Source: [Clostridium] aminophilum DSM 10710 (GTDB taxonomy: Bacteria > Bacillota > Clostridia > Lachnospirales > Lachnospiraceae). From it: 64,000 bases of DNA. Made by a program: the position numbers and the translations under genes. This document shows, in pieces, positions 17,039 through 24,725 of this stretch. The first letter of the stretch is position 1. The number at the start of each line of letters is the position of its first letter. Where the stretch lies: the NCBI RefSeq assembly GCF_000711825.1, contig NZ_JONJ01000011.1, positions 62,001-126,000 on the forward strand. Reading direction: 5' to 3'. The notes beneath the pieces were generated by a model that was not told the origin of the DNA, did no database searches, and saw nothing but the letters and a program-made list of their open reading frames with translations.

Positions 17039-19414
17039 CTATCCGAGTATCCGGTATACCAGAACCTCATTTGAGAGATCCGGCTCGGCCTTATAGCGGG
17101 AGAGGCCTTCTCCGCCGAGATAAACCAGCTTTCCGAAGACCGAGTCGGCAAGGTCGGAGGCCACCATGGAAAACAGGGTATCATTCCCGTTGTCAGAAAG
17201 GATGACCGTCCAGCGAGGTTCCGCTTCTTTATCCCGATTGGGAGTTTCTGTCAGCGCGGATTTTTCGGCCTGATCAGGAGTTTGGGCCAGAGCGGGAGTT
17301 TCTGCCGGAACAGGAGGTTTCTCCAAAAGATCCTGCTCCTGCGCATATTCTCTGCATCCGTTACGTCCCGCGCAGATCACCCGTTCCACACGCTTCGGCT
17401 GTTCCACGGAAGGTTCTTCCGAAAGAGAAGTGCGGACAGACCAGCCGCGTTCGCTCTTTTCAAGGATCACATAATATCCGTTCCCACTGTCAATGACGGT
17501 GCGTCCGCTTTCGGAAAGGTGAATCGGCATTCGATTCACTTCCCAGGCAAAACTTACGGATTCTTTGGCCTTTTCCGTCATGGTCCTTCCGAAAATGGGG
17601 AACCAGTGGGAGATCCACGGCATATCGCCGGTGATGACGCATTCCGTAAGCGGCGGATTCTCCGGAAAAAGAAGAGCTGTGATCTCGTCGGCCTGAGCCT
17701 CAGAAACGTCTCGGTTCAGGAGTTTTTTCCGGGCATCCGGCTTGCTGCCGGAGAGCAGATCATCCATGAAGAGAAGCGTTTCCTCCGTTTCGCCGAAGGC
17801 GGAGAACATCCGGCTGTAGCCCGCGTCTCCGCTGCCGGAAAGCATGCGGAAGATATTTGCCGACAGGACCTCATTTTCCGTGGAAAAAGCTCTGGAAATG
17901 AAGAAGGTGCGCTGGCCGGTCTGGCTTCCTCCGTCAAAAAGGGTTCTTCTTTTGCCCTTGTCTTCCAGAAAGTATCCGTAATCCCACCAGGTTGCCAGAA
18001 CGGTATCCTCCGGCGTATTCTCTCTGATTTTCAGAAGGCAGTCCTCCACCGTCCTGTGTGACCAGACATCTTCTGCGGGGACAGAGCAGATATACCGGTA
18101 TACGCCGCATACGCCACCAAGTGCCGGAATCAGCAGAAGCACCGGGATCACCCTCGGACAAAATGACCGGAACTTCCGCTTCTGCCGGTCTGTCCGGCCG
18201 CAGACGGTTACGGTCAGGTTTCCTGCCAGAATCGCCGCGGGACCGGAATAGAGCATGATAAAGCGTTTTCCCTTAAAAGAGAGTACCAGCGTGATTCCAT
18301 ACCAGAGGAGAAGCAGAAGGTACTCGAACCGGACGTCTTTCCGGATGATCCGCCGGATGAGGATTGTGCTGCAAGCGAAAGCGGAACAAAAGGAGAGGAT
18401 TCCGCCCGAGAGGCTGATGATGCCGGCGGTTTCCGAGAACGTGTTCAGGCAGAACAGATCGGAAACCGTTCCGTCCCAGAGGAGCGGGGGCTGCAGCTCG
18501 TTGATGGAGGAAAAGACGTTCGGGAACAGGCCGCCGCTTTCTTCTCCGGAAAAGATCCGGCCAACGATCGAGCGAACGTTTGTGAAAAGATTCCTCTCCG
18601 GAATCAGGAGTATGCCCAAAATCCCTGCGGAGAGCAGGAGCGGGGCAAAAGAGAACGGCCGCTTTCCGCGGTCACTTTTCCATGTGAGAAGCGTGAAAAG
18701 GAGAAGTGCTCCGGCAAAGATCACCGGGAACATATAATAGACATACCAGCTTTGCGAAAGAGCGATAAAGCTCACAAAGAATGCGAGACCGTATACGATC
18801 ACGGTCTTACGGTTCTCTGTCTGCCAGCCGTTTACAAGCTTCACCCCGAAATAAAAGAAGAAACAGGACAACCAGATGATTACGCAGTCGGTATCATAGA
18901 ATCCGGGTACCGTATTGTACAGATAACTTAAATTCAGGGCGGACAATACGGATGCCGCGATGGCTCCGAACATCCCGCTCATCTCAAAGGTGAGGAGGAA
19001 GACCGGGATCACCACCAGTACAGAAAGGAAGGGACTCAGCCAGTAAGCCGTCTGCTCCAGACTCTGGGAAGCAAAAATGGAGATCAGGCGGTTGGCGGCA
19101 ATCGCAAGGTATCCCATCAGGGGCTTGTAGTCGGAAGCGTCTCTTCCTTCGGGAGCATAGCTGAAACTGTCCCAGGGCACGCCGTCTTTTACCGTATCTC
19201 CCGGATGCCCGTATAACGCAAGATCTCTTGTCATCCGCAGGTGGTAATAGCAGTCCATGTCTTCGAGATACGGCAGGCCGGTCTCTCTGTCCAGGAGAAC
19301 ATCACTCTGGGACGCGATCTCGCGGTAGAAAGCCAGACGGGGCAAGACGGAAAGAAGCATGAGACAAAGGATCACGGCTGATATCATTAAGGCGCGTCCG
19401 ATGCTGCTTTTCAT
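17039..19414 (-). CDS. STT3/AglB/PglB-type oligosaccharyltransferase homologue
   Basis: The 791-residue protein has about a dozen hydrophobic segments in its first 440 residues and a soluble C-terminal part. Three oligosaccharyltransferase signatures occur in order: an acidic first-loop motif EDMDCYYHLRM (about 50-60), a second acidic loop PGFYDTDCV (about 168-177) and the catalytic signature WWDYGYF (about 476-482) followed by DGGSQ. The family moves a lipid-linked glycan onto Asn of secreted proteins. The C-terminal region contains a Pro/Ala/Glu/Thr-rich repetitive linker (about 700-735). No glycosyltransferases or flippase for the lipid-linked glycan are nearby. A GT-C enzyme other than a true protein oligosaccharyltransferase remains possible. 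Confidence 0.82.
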   Translation of the reverse strand: MKSSIGRALMISAVILCLMLLSVLPRLAFYREIASQSDVLLDRETGLPYLEDMDCYYHLRMTRDLALYGHPGDTVKDGVPWDSFSYAPEGRDASDYKPLMGYLAIAANRLISIFASQSLEQTAYWLSPFLSVLVVIPVFLLTFEMSGMFGAIAASVLSALNLSYLYNTVPGFYDTDCVIIWLSCFFFYFGVKLVNGWQTENRKTVIVYGLAFFVSFIALSQSWYVYYMFPVIFAGALLLFTLLTWKSDRGKRPFSFAPLLLSAGILGILLIPERNLFTNVRSIVGRIFSGEESGGLFPNVFSSINELQPPLLWDGTVSDLFCLNTFSETAGIISLSGGILSFCSAFACSTILIRRIIRKDVRFEYLLLLLWYGITLVLSFKGKRFIMLYSGPAAILAGNLTVTVCGRTDRQKRKFRSFCPRVIPVLLLIPALGGVCGVYRYICSVPAEDVWSHRTVEDCLLKIRENTPEDTVLATWWDYGYFLEDKGKRRTLFDGGSQTGQRTFFISRAFSTENEVLSANIFRMLSGSGDAGYSRMFSAFGETEETLLFMDDLLSGSKPDARKKLLNRDVSEAQADEITALLFPENPPLTECVITGDMPWISHWFPIFGRTMTEKAKESVSFAWEVNRMPIHLSESGRTVIDSGNGYYVILEKSERGWSVRTSLSEEPSVEQPKRVERVICAGRNGCREYAQEQDLLEKPPVPAETPALAQTPDQAEKSALTETPNRDKEAEPRWTVILSDNGNDTLFSMVASDLADSVFGKLVYLGGEGLSRYKAEPDLSNEVLVYRILG

Positions 19415-19449
19415 GACGGGTCAATCCCCCTTTCTGTGTTTATGGACCG

Positions 19450-19503
19450 GGGTATTCCGGTGTTTTCTTACTATGATCCTATTATAACACGACGGCATTT
19501 GCT
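19450..19503. repeat. Upstream block shared by stt3 and esterase regions, copy 1
   Basis: This block around the stt3 promoter matches 22034-22089 at roughly four of five positions, with the identical core ttttcttactatgatcct. Confidence 0.75.
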
Positions 19504-19508
19504 GTCCT
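19481..19508 (-). promoter_or_regulatory. Probable promoter of stt3
   Basis: On the minus strand a perfect TATAAT (19481-19486) lies 16 bp after AGGACA (19503-19508, four of six to consensus). Confidence 0.6.
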
Positions 19509-19612
19509 TTTTGTTTCTGACTTGAATCTGTCACGGGAGTTGGTGTATCTTTAAGATAAAGAACATTATTTTTATGAAATTTTCGAATTTGTGCAGATTA
19601 GGAGGAACACTT

Positions 19613-19984
19613 ATGAAAATCACATCATTCAGTCCGCTAATTGTAACAACTGATCCTGAAAATACCATAAAACTGTTTGAAGAACTTGGCTTTGAGAAGC
19701 GTCATAAAAAAGATGAGCTTGATGGACGTGAAGACATCGTCGGAGTGCGTATGAAGGACGCAAACGGCTTTTGTGTGGACATCGTTAAAAGCGGAAAAAC
19801 AAAACAGGATATGATGACAATCCGCATGAATGTTGATGATTTTGATGAGGCAAGGGAAATGCTGGAGAGCCGTGGCTTCAAACCTTCGCCGGCCGGAATT
19901 GTCACGGATTCTTCTTCAAAGTCTATCGGTATGTATTCTCCGTCTGGTTTTTCGTTTAGTCTGGTTCAGCATATCAAGGATTGA
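19613..19984 (+). CDS. VOC (glyoxalase/bleomycin-resistance) family protein
   Basis: The 123-residue single-domain protein has the paired beta-alpha-beta-beta-beta pattern of the vicinal oxygen chelate fold: ITSFSPLIVTTDPENTIKL at the start, DEAREMLESRGFKP in the second half and MYSPSGFSFSLVQH at the end. Metal-ligand positions are not clearly conserved, so the activity is open. The ATG at 19613 follows an excellent AGGAGG; an in-frame ATG at 19574 lacks one. Confidence 0.85.
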   Translation: MKITSFSPLIVTTDPENTIKLFEELGFEKRHKKDELDGREDIVGVRMKDANGFCVDIVKSGKTKQDMMTIRMNVDDFDEAREMLESRGFKPSPAGIVTDSSSKSIGMYSPSGFSFSLVQHIKD

Positions 19985-19987
19985 ATG

Positions 19988-20022
19988 AAACCGCTCAGCA
20001 TTACGTGGCTGGGCGGTTTTTT
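19988..20022 (+). terminator. Terminator of the VOC gene
   Basis: The arms aaccgctcagc and gctgggcggtt with six T, directly after the stop codon. Confidence 0.9.
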
Positions 20023-20048
20023 CAATATTTTTCAAAAAGCAAAAGCTT

Positions 20049-21872
20049 CTATTCGCGGAAGACCCGTTTTCCGTTCGCATCCTTGGACCACTTGCTGAAC
20101 CATTTCTCCCAGATCATACGCGGTTCTGCCGGAATGCAGTTATGGTTGCGGCCGCCGGTAACGGTAAATACATACATCGGAACGCCGTTTGCGTCCTTCC
20201 AGGTGCTGGTGGTGTAACGGCCTTCTTTCGTGATCGTCTCCTCACCGATCCCGCCAAGACCGTTGCGCTTGAGGAAGTATTCCACAGTCGCTTTCAGGTT
20301 AAATCCTTCCGTCGCATCCACCGTATAATCGGATTTGTAGATGTCATGTTCACCGCAATACTGCCATACCGGAACCGGAGTTTTTCCTGCGGAGTCATCA
20401 ATCTCAAAACTGATCAGACCGGAAGTGGAGCCAAATGCGGCAAACGGTTTGTCATTATAAAGAGCGCACCAGTTGGTCCACATGGAACCGAAGGACTGTC
20501 CGGTCATGTACTGACGGCTTGCGTCGATCGGATAGTTTGCCGAAACTTCTTTCATGATGGATTTCAGGAAGGCTACATCGTCTGCGGTGGCGGTGTCAGA
20601 ACCCTGCTGATAACCGGTGATGTTCCACGTCAGGTCAACTGCTGTGTTGAACTGCTCGGACGGCATGACAACCATGAATCCATAATCATCCGCAACCTGC
20701 CACCAATCGGTGCAGTCAAAGAATACGCGCGGAGTCTGAGTGTTGCCGGCCATGACGTACACAACCGGGATGTCCTTGGCCGGAGCCGATTTCGGAACAT
20801 ACACCAGATATTCGCGGGCATATCCGTCCTGATCGAAGGGAACGAACTTTACTCCCATTTTCTCGTAATCGGGGCGAAGCATCAGGGCATTTCCTTCCGC
20901 CCACTTATTTTCATACTTGGTGTATTGAGTCATAAAATCAATGAACGAATCGGTATAGTCAGCCGGTACAGCGCCCTCTTTTTTGTCAGAAACAATCACT
21001 TTTGACGTTACTCCCTTGGTATAAGAAGTCTGCTGGCATTCTTCGGTCTGCGTGTAAACGCTGTCCCCGTTCTTTTCTTCACTTTTTCCGGCGCAGTGGT
21101 TTGCCGCCAGCCAGTAATTCACGACGTCATCATTTCCGCCGACCTCCCATACGGGCATCGGGATCGAACCGCGTTGGATCTCCGTCTGTTCATCATTGAC
21201 CTCTTTTGCGTTTGCAGACATAAACTCGGACGAAATGCCGTCCGCAGCGTCGACAAAGCCACCGGCGATAAATGCCGTCGGATGAAGCATCGCGAATTGC
21301 TGCAGGGCAGCGCCGCCCTTGCCGTATCCGACGATATACGATTCGGAGTAGTTGGAGTACCACTTGCGAGTGTTGTAGGCTTCAAACGCGGCGTTCAGAT
21401 ATTCTGCTTCCTCATCAGGGGATCCCCAGCCGCCTTCTCCCGGCTCTAACAGGAAGATGCCTTCTTTCTTTTCATCCGCATAATCCGCCCAACCGGTCTC
21501 CTTCAGGAATTCATAGGGATCGGTATTATCCGGAACATTGACCCATGTCATGTAGCAGCGAACCGGTGCGTCCTTTCCAATGTATAGCTTCACGGTTCGC
21601 GTGGTATTCCCGACCTTGATCTCCTGGGACAGATAGCCGTTCAGCGGAAGGATCATTCCGCGGGTCTTATCCACCTGAGGGATATTTTCCTCCGTAAGTG
21701 CTATGGCTTTTGAATCTTCTTTCGGCGTCCCGGGTTCCGTTTCATTGGACGGAGCATTGGTTTCCGCAGCACCGGTGACAGGTACAGTTCCCGATGTGCC
21801 GGCCGGTGAGCTGCAGGCGAGGGCAGATGCCGTTAACAGCGTGACGGCAGCCAGAGTGATTGACTTTTTCAT
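20049..21872 (-). CDS. Secreted lipoprotein with PHB-depolymerase/esterase-like alpha/beta-hydrolase halves
   Basis: The 607-residue exported protein has a signal sequence ending in ALAC (about 17-20), a somewhat atypical lipobox, followed by a Ser/Thr/Gly/Pro-rich tether. Two alpha/beta-hydrolase-like halves follow. The second has the nucleophile elbow GQSFGSM (about 455-461), then PVWQYCGEHD (acid region) and GGRNHNCIP (probable catalytic His). The first half has GYGKGGAA at the equivalent place, lacking serine, so it may be inactive. It probably hydrolyses an ester outside the cell. Potential N-x-S/T sequons are present, of interest given the nearby stt3, but none has the acidic -2 residue used by PglB. 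Confidence 0.8.
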   Translation of the reverse strand: MKKSITLAAVTLLTASALACSSPAGTSGTVPVTGAAETNAPSNETEPGTPKEDSKAIALTEENIPQVDKTRGMILPLNGYLSQEIKVGNTTRTVKLYIGKDAPVRCYMTWVNVPDNTDPYEFLKETGWADYADEKKEGIFLLEPGEGGWGSPDEEAEYLNAAFEAYNTRKWYSNYSESYIVGYGKGGAALQQFAMLHPTAFIAGGFVDAADGISSEFMSANAKEVNDEQTEIQRGSIPMPVWEVGGNDDVVNYWLAANHCAGKSEEKNGDSVYTQTEECQQTSYTKGVTSKVIVSDKKEGAVPADYTDSFIDFMTQYTKYENKWAEGNALMLRPDYEKMGVKFVPFDQDGYAREYLVYVPKSAPAKDIPVVYVMAGNTQTPRVFFDCTDWWQVADDYGFMVVMPSEQFNTAVDLTWNITGYQQGSDTATADDVAFLKSIMKEVSANYPIDASRQYMTGQSFGSMWTNWCALYNDKPFAAFGSTSGLISFEIDDSAGKTPVPVWQYCGEHDIYKSDYTVDATEGFNLKATVEYFLKRNGLGGIGEETITKEGRYTTSTWKDANGVPMYVFTVTGGRNHNCIPAEPRMIWEKWFSKWSKDANGKRVFRE

Positions 21873-22033
21873 GTTTTGCCTCCTTTTCGTGTCAGTCGTA
21901 TAACATTATCGTAATCAATCCCGGAGGTATCTTACAGACAAAGATTTTTTGCACTTAGCGTTTTTTTGAAAAAATCGAAAAAATGTTAAACGAGTGAAAG
22001 AATTGTTCATCTCTCCTTTCCGTATTGGATGGT

Positions 22034-22089
22034 TGGGATATTCCATTGTTTTCTTACTATGATCCTGTCATAGCACTGCGGTATTCGCT
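22034..22089. repeat. Upstream block shared by stt3 and esterase regions, copy 2
   Basis: Homologous to 19450-19503; the minus-strand -10 position reads TATGAC instead of TATAAT. It lies about 160-215 bp upstream of the esterase start codon. The rest of 21873-22136 shows no gene. Confidence 0.7.
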
Positions 22090-22136
22090 TTTGGATGCCG
22101 CATGTCAGTTGATCCGGTTTGAAAAAATGGATTCTT

Positions 22137-22165
22137 TTGACGAGAAAAATTAAATAGAGTAGAAT
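22137..22165 (+). promoter_or_regulatory. Promoter upstream of hsdM
   Basis: TTGACG (22137-22142), 17 bp, TAGAAT (22160-22165), about 165 bp before the hsdM start codon. Confidence 0.75.
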
Positions 22166-22222
22166 CAAAGAGGTTTTATCTCATTTTGTCAATCCAATCG
22201 GGTTCGATTGATTCTGTGATGA

Positions 22223-22327
22223 GGTAATGGCAGGCGAGAGTATGATCACAATTTGCTGAAACAGGGTGAAATTCGGAAGATCGGCGGTGGCCGGTATACG
22301 AAATATACTTGGAATACGGGGGAGTAA
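22223..22327 (+). pseudogene. Relic: C-terminal winged-helix tail of a regulator-like protein
   Basis: The frame ending at the TAA of 22325-22327 reads LLKQGEIRKIGGGRYTKYTW near its end. This resembles the wing of winged-helix tails found on AlbA_2/AAA_4 or Fic-type proteins. The frame is closed upstream by two TGA codons and has no start, so it is a fragment left just before hsdM. Confidence 0.45.
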
Positions 22328-22330
22328 CAA

Positions 22331-23833
22331 ATGATCACCGGTGAATTAAAAAATAAAATTGACGGAATATGGGATATCTTTGCAGCAGGCGGTCTGGCGA
22401 ATCCTCTGGAAGTCATTGAGCAGATTACCTATCTCATGTTTATCCGGGATCTGGATGATTCCGACAACAAGCGGGAGAAAGAGTGCGCAATGCTTGGTCT
22501 TCCGTATCAGAGCATTTTTCCCGATGAAGTGACCATCGGAGCGCAGACCATCGACGGAAAACAGCTCAAATGGTCCGTCTTCCGTGACTTTCCCGCAGGA
22601 AGAATGTTCACGGTCATGCAGGAATGGGTTTTTCCGTTCATTAAGAATCTTCATGACGATAAGAACAGCGCCTATTCCAAGTATATGGATGAGGCGATCT
22701 TTAAGCTTCCGACGCCGCTGATTCTGTCCAAGGTGGTCGATGCCCTGGATGAAATCTACGATCTTATGAACAGTACGCAATCGGTTGATGTGCGAGGAGA
22801 TGTATACGAGTATTTCCTGAACAAGATTTCTGCAGCCGGTGCAATCGGCATGTTCCGCACGCCGAGACACATCATTCGGATGATGGTTGAAATGGTAGAT
22901 CCGAAGGCAGATGACACGATCTGCGATCCTGCCTGCGGTACATCGGGATTCCTTGTTATGGCGGCAGAGTATCTGAAGGACGTTAGAAAAGAAGAGATCT
23001 TCTTTGACAAGAATAAAAAAGAGCATTTTAAAACTACCATGTTCACCGGATATGATGTGGGAAGAACCATGCTTCGCATCGGCGCCATGAACATGATGAC
23101 CCATGGCATCGAGAATCCGGTGATCGAGTACCGCGACAGCCTTTCGGAACAGAATCCGGATCAGGAGATGTATTCGCTGATTCTGGCCAATCCGCCCTTT
23201 AAGGGAAGTCTGGATGCCGATGCGGTATCAGCGGATCTTCTCCGCGTCTGCAAGACCAAGAAGACGGAGCTTTTGTTCCTGGCATTGTTCCTCCGTATGC
23301 TGAAAGTTGGCGGACGCTGCGCCTGCATCGTTCCGGACGGCGTTCTCTTTGGCTCTTCGAAGGCTCACAAAGATATCCGGAAAAAGATTGTGGAGGATAA
23401 CCGTCTGGAAGCCGTCATTTCCATGCCGTCCGGCGTATTTAAACCGTATGCCGGGGTATCGACGGCAATTCTGATCTTTACCAAGACCGGACACGGCGGA
23501 ACGGATCAGGTATGGTTCTATGATATGACAGCAGACGGTTTCAGTCTGGATGATAAGCGAACTCCGGTGGATGAAACGGACATTCCGGATATCATCGAAC
23601 GGTTTAAACATCTGGATCAGGAAAAAGACCGGAAACGCACAGAAAAGTCTTTCATGGTTTCGAAAGAAGAGATTCAGGAAAATGATTACGACCTGTCCAT
23701 CAACAAGTATAAAGAAGTTGAATATCAGAAAGTTGAGTATCCGCCGACATCCGAGATCATGGCCAATATCCGCGAACTGGAGAGCCAGATCGAAAAAGAG
23801 ATGGATGAGCTGGAGAAGCTGCTGAATCTGTGA
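22331..23833 (+). CDS. hsdM: Type I restriction-modification system DNA methyltransferase subunit
   Basis: N6-adenine methyltransferase subunit of a type I restriction-modification enzyme. The 500-residue protein has an N-terminal helical HsdM domain (about 1-130), the AdoMet-binding motif DPACGTSGFLVMA (about 198-210) and the catalytic NPPFKG (about 286-291). The C-terminal helices (about 440-500) should contact HsdS. Its partners hsdS and hsdR are on the same strand but 0.9 and 6.1 kb downstream, separated by unrelated elements. The gene begins three bases after a relic stop codon and carries a gggggag site. Confidence 0.95.
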   Translation: MITGELKNKIDGIWDIFAAGGLANPLEVIEQITYLMFIRDLDDSDNKREKECAMLGLPYQSIFPDEVTIGAQTIDGKQLKWSVFRDFPAGRMFTVMQEWVFPFIKNLHDDKNSAYSKYMDEAIFKLPTPLILSKVVDALDEIYDLMNSTQSVDVRGDVYEYFLNKISAAGAIGMFRTPRHIIRMMVEMVDPKADDTICDPACGTSGFLVMAAEYLKDVRKEEIFFDKNKKEHFKTTMFTGYDVGRTMLRIGAMNMMTHGIENPVIEYRDSLSEQNPDQEMYSLILANPPFKGSLDADAVSADLLRVCKTKKTELLFLALFLRMLKVGGRCACIVPDGVLFGSSKAHKDIRKKIVEDNRLEAVISMPSGVFKPYAGVSTAILIFTKTGHGGTDQVWFYDMTADGFSLDDKRTPVDETDIPDIIERFKHLDQEKDRKRTEKSFMVSKEEIQENDYDLSINKYKEVEYQKVEYPPTSEIMANIRELESQIEKEMDELEKLLNL

Positions 23834-23839
23834 GTTTGA

Positions 23840-24214
23840 GTTTGGAGGCGGTATGAGGGTAAAACGGCTGAAGCTGGTCTTCCAGAGCCAGAATATAGTC
23901 AGTCAGAGTTCATGCTGTATGCTACGCTCAAAAATAAAAACTGGGGGAAGGATGATGCATCATGGATGGTGCCCATACAAGATAGCATACAAGATAGCAT
24001 ACAAGATGGTATACAGGATGATGCCTTGGTCGAGTTTTGCTCTGTTCCGAGAAGCAGGAAAGAAATGATGGCTTATCTAAAACTTGAGAATAGGAAGAGT
24101 TTCACAGATTACCATTTAAGACCTTTGCTTGAAAAGGGAAAAATTGTAATGACGATCCCTGAAAAACCTAATAGTAAGAACCAAAAATATGTAAAAAATA
24201 AAGCATGGAAGTAG
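23840..24214 (+). pseudogene. Relic: C-terminal part of an AlbA_2/AAA_4-type ATP-binding regulator
   Basis: About 124 codons remain. The frame reads AEAGLPEPEYSQSEFML, then a SIQD-type short repeat (IQDSIQDSIQDGIQDD), then CSVPRSRKEMMAYLKL and IPEKPNSKNQKY. This is the usual C-terminal arrangement of large ATP-binding Schlafen/AlbA_2 regulators: a repeat linker and a winged helix. The N-terminal domain is absent and the frame has no start codon before 23912. Translation from 23912 would give a 100-residue winged-helix protein, possibly still expressed as part of the hsdM transcript. Confidence 0.65.
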
Positions 24215-24334
24215 GGTAAGTGGACGTTGGGAATTTTCGAATTTTTATCAAGTAATTAAATTGAGATTTGTAGAGGAAACGAGGAGTGCGCATGGGGCAC
24301 TCAAAGTAATTCTATATTACAACTGAATATTTGT

Positions 24335-24363
24335 TTGACGATAATAAGCGGTGATGATAAAAT
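24335..24363 (+). promoter_or_regulatory. Promoter of the antitoxin RNA (Hol-Tox locus)
   Basis: TTGACG (24335-24340), 17 bp, TAAAAT (24358-24363). It drives a short RNA toward the convergent toxin gene. Between 24215 and 24334 nothing else is recognisable. Confidence 0.7.
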
Positions 24364-24369
24364 TGTATT

Positions 24370-24465
24370 AATTAAAGGTGCTACCGGTAGACGGTTAGCC
24401 CTGGATCATATTAAGCAATTATAAAATAACCGCTCAGTCTGGCAGGACAATGGGCGGTTATTTTT
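24370..24465 (+). ncRNA. Putative antisense antitoxin RNA, convergent to the Hol-Tox gene
   Basis: An RNA of about 95 nt from the promoter at 24335-24363 to the bidirectional terminator. It carries GTGCTACCGGTAGACGG (24378-24394), which resembles an element in the toxin mRNA leader (minus strand 24633-24665), and overlaps the toxin mRNA 3' end. This is the layout of Fst/par-type type I systems. No coding frame is evident. Confidence 0.6.
24424..24465. terminator. Bidirectional terminator shared by toxin mRNA and antitoxin RNA
   Basis: The arms aaaataaccgc and gcggttattttt surround a loop of about 20 bases. The last codons of the toxin fall inside the 3' arm. Confidence 0.85.
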
Positions 24466-24559
24466 GTGTCTTGGAATCATGCTTGCCAAACATGTAACCA
24501 AGACTAAAGAAAGTTCCACACAGTGCAAGCACTGCAATAAGGTCACTGATGGTGAGCAT
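24458..24559 (-). CDS. Putative holin-like toxin (Hol-Tox family), type I toxin
   Basis: The 33-residue peptide starts MLTISDLIAVLALCGTFF and ends GYMFGKHDSKTQK: one transmembrane helix and a short charged tail, as in the Hol-Tox family of Firmicute type I toxins, which act on the membrane. A strong GGAGG lies nine bases before the ATG. Its own minus-strand promoter gives a leader of about 107 nt with strong hairpins (agtcc/ggact and cagagg/cctctg), and a convergent RNA overlaps its 3' end. The locus sits between hsdM and hsdS, so it may help keep the restriction system. Function is inferred from family and layout. Confidence 0.75.
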   Translation of the reverse strand: MLTISDLIAVLALCGTFFSLGYMFGKHDSKTQK

Positions 24560-24672
24560 AAGCAAATACCTCCGACAAAGATTTCTCAATTGAGATTTCT
24601 ATGATGAACAGAGGCCACAGTCCTCTGGAAAAGGACTAACCGCCTACCGTGATTACTGGTAGCACTGAAAAT

Positions 24673-24701
24673 ATTATACCAAACAAATGTTCTTGAATCA
24701 A
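24673..24701 (-). promoter_or_regulatory. Promoter of the Hol-Tox toxin mRNA
   Basis: On the minus strand TTGATT (24696-24701), 17 bp, and a perfect TATAAT (24673-24678). Confidence 0.82.
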
Positions 24702-24725
24702 AAGAAAGATTTGTAGGGATGATAG

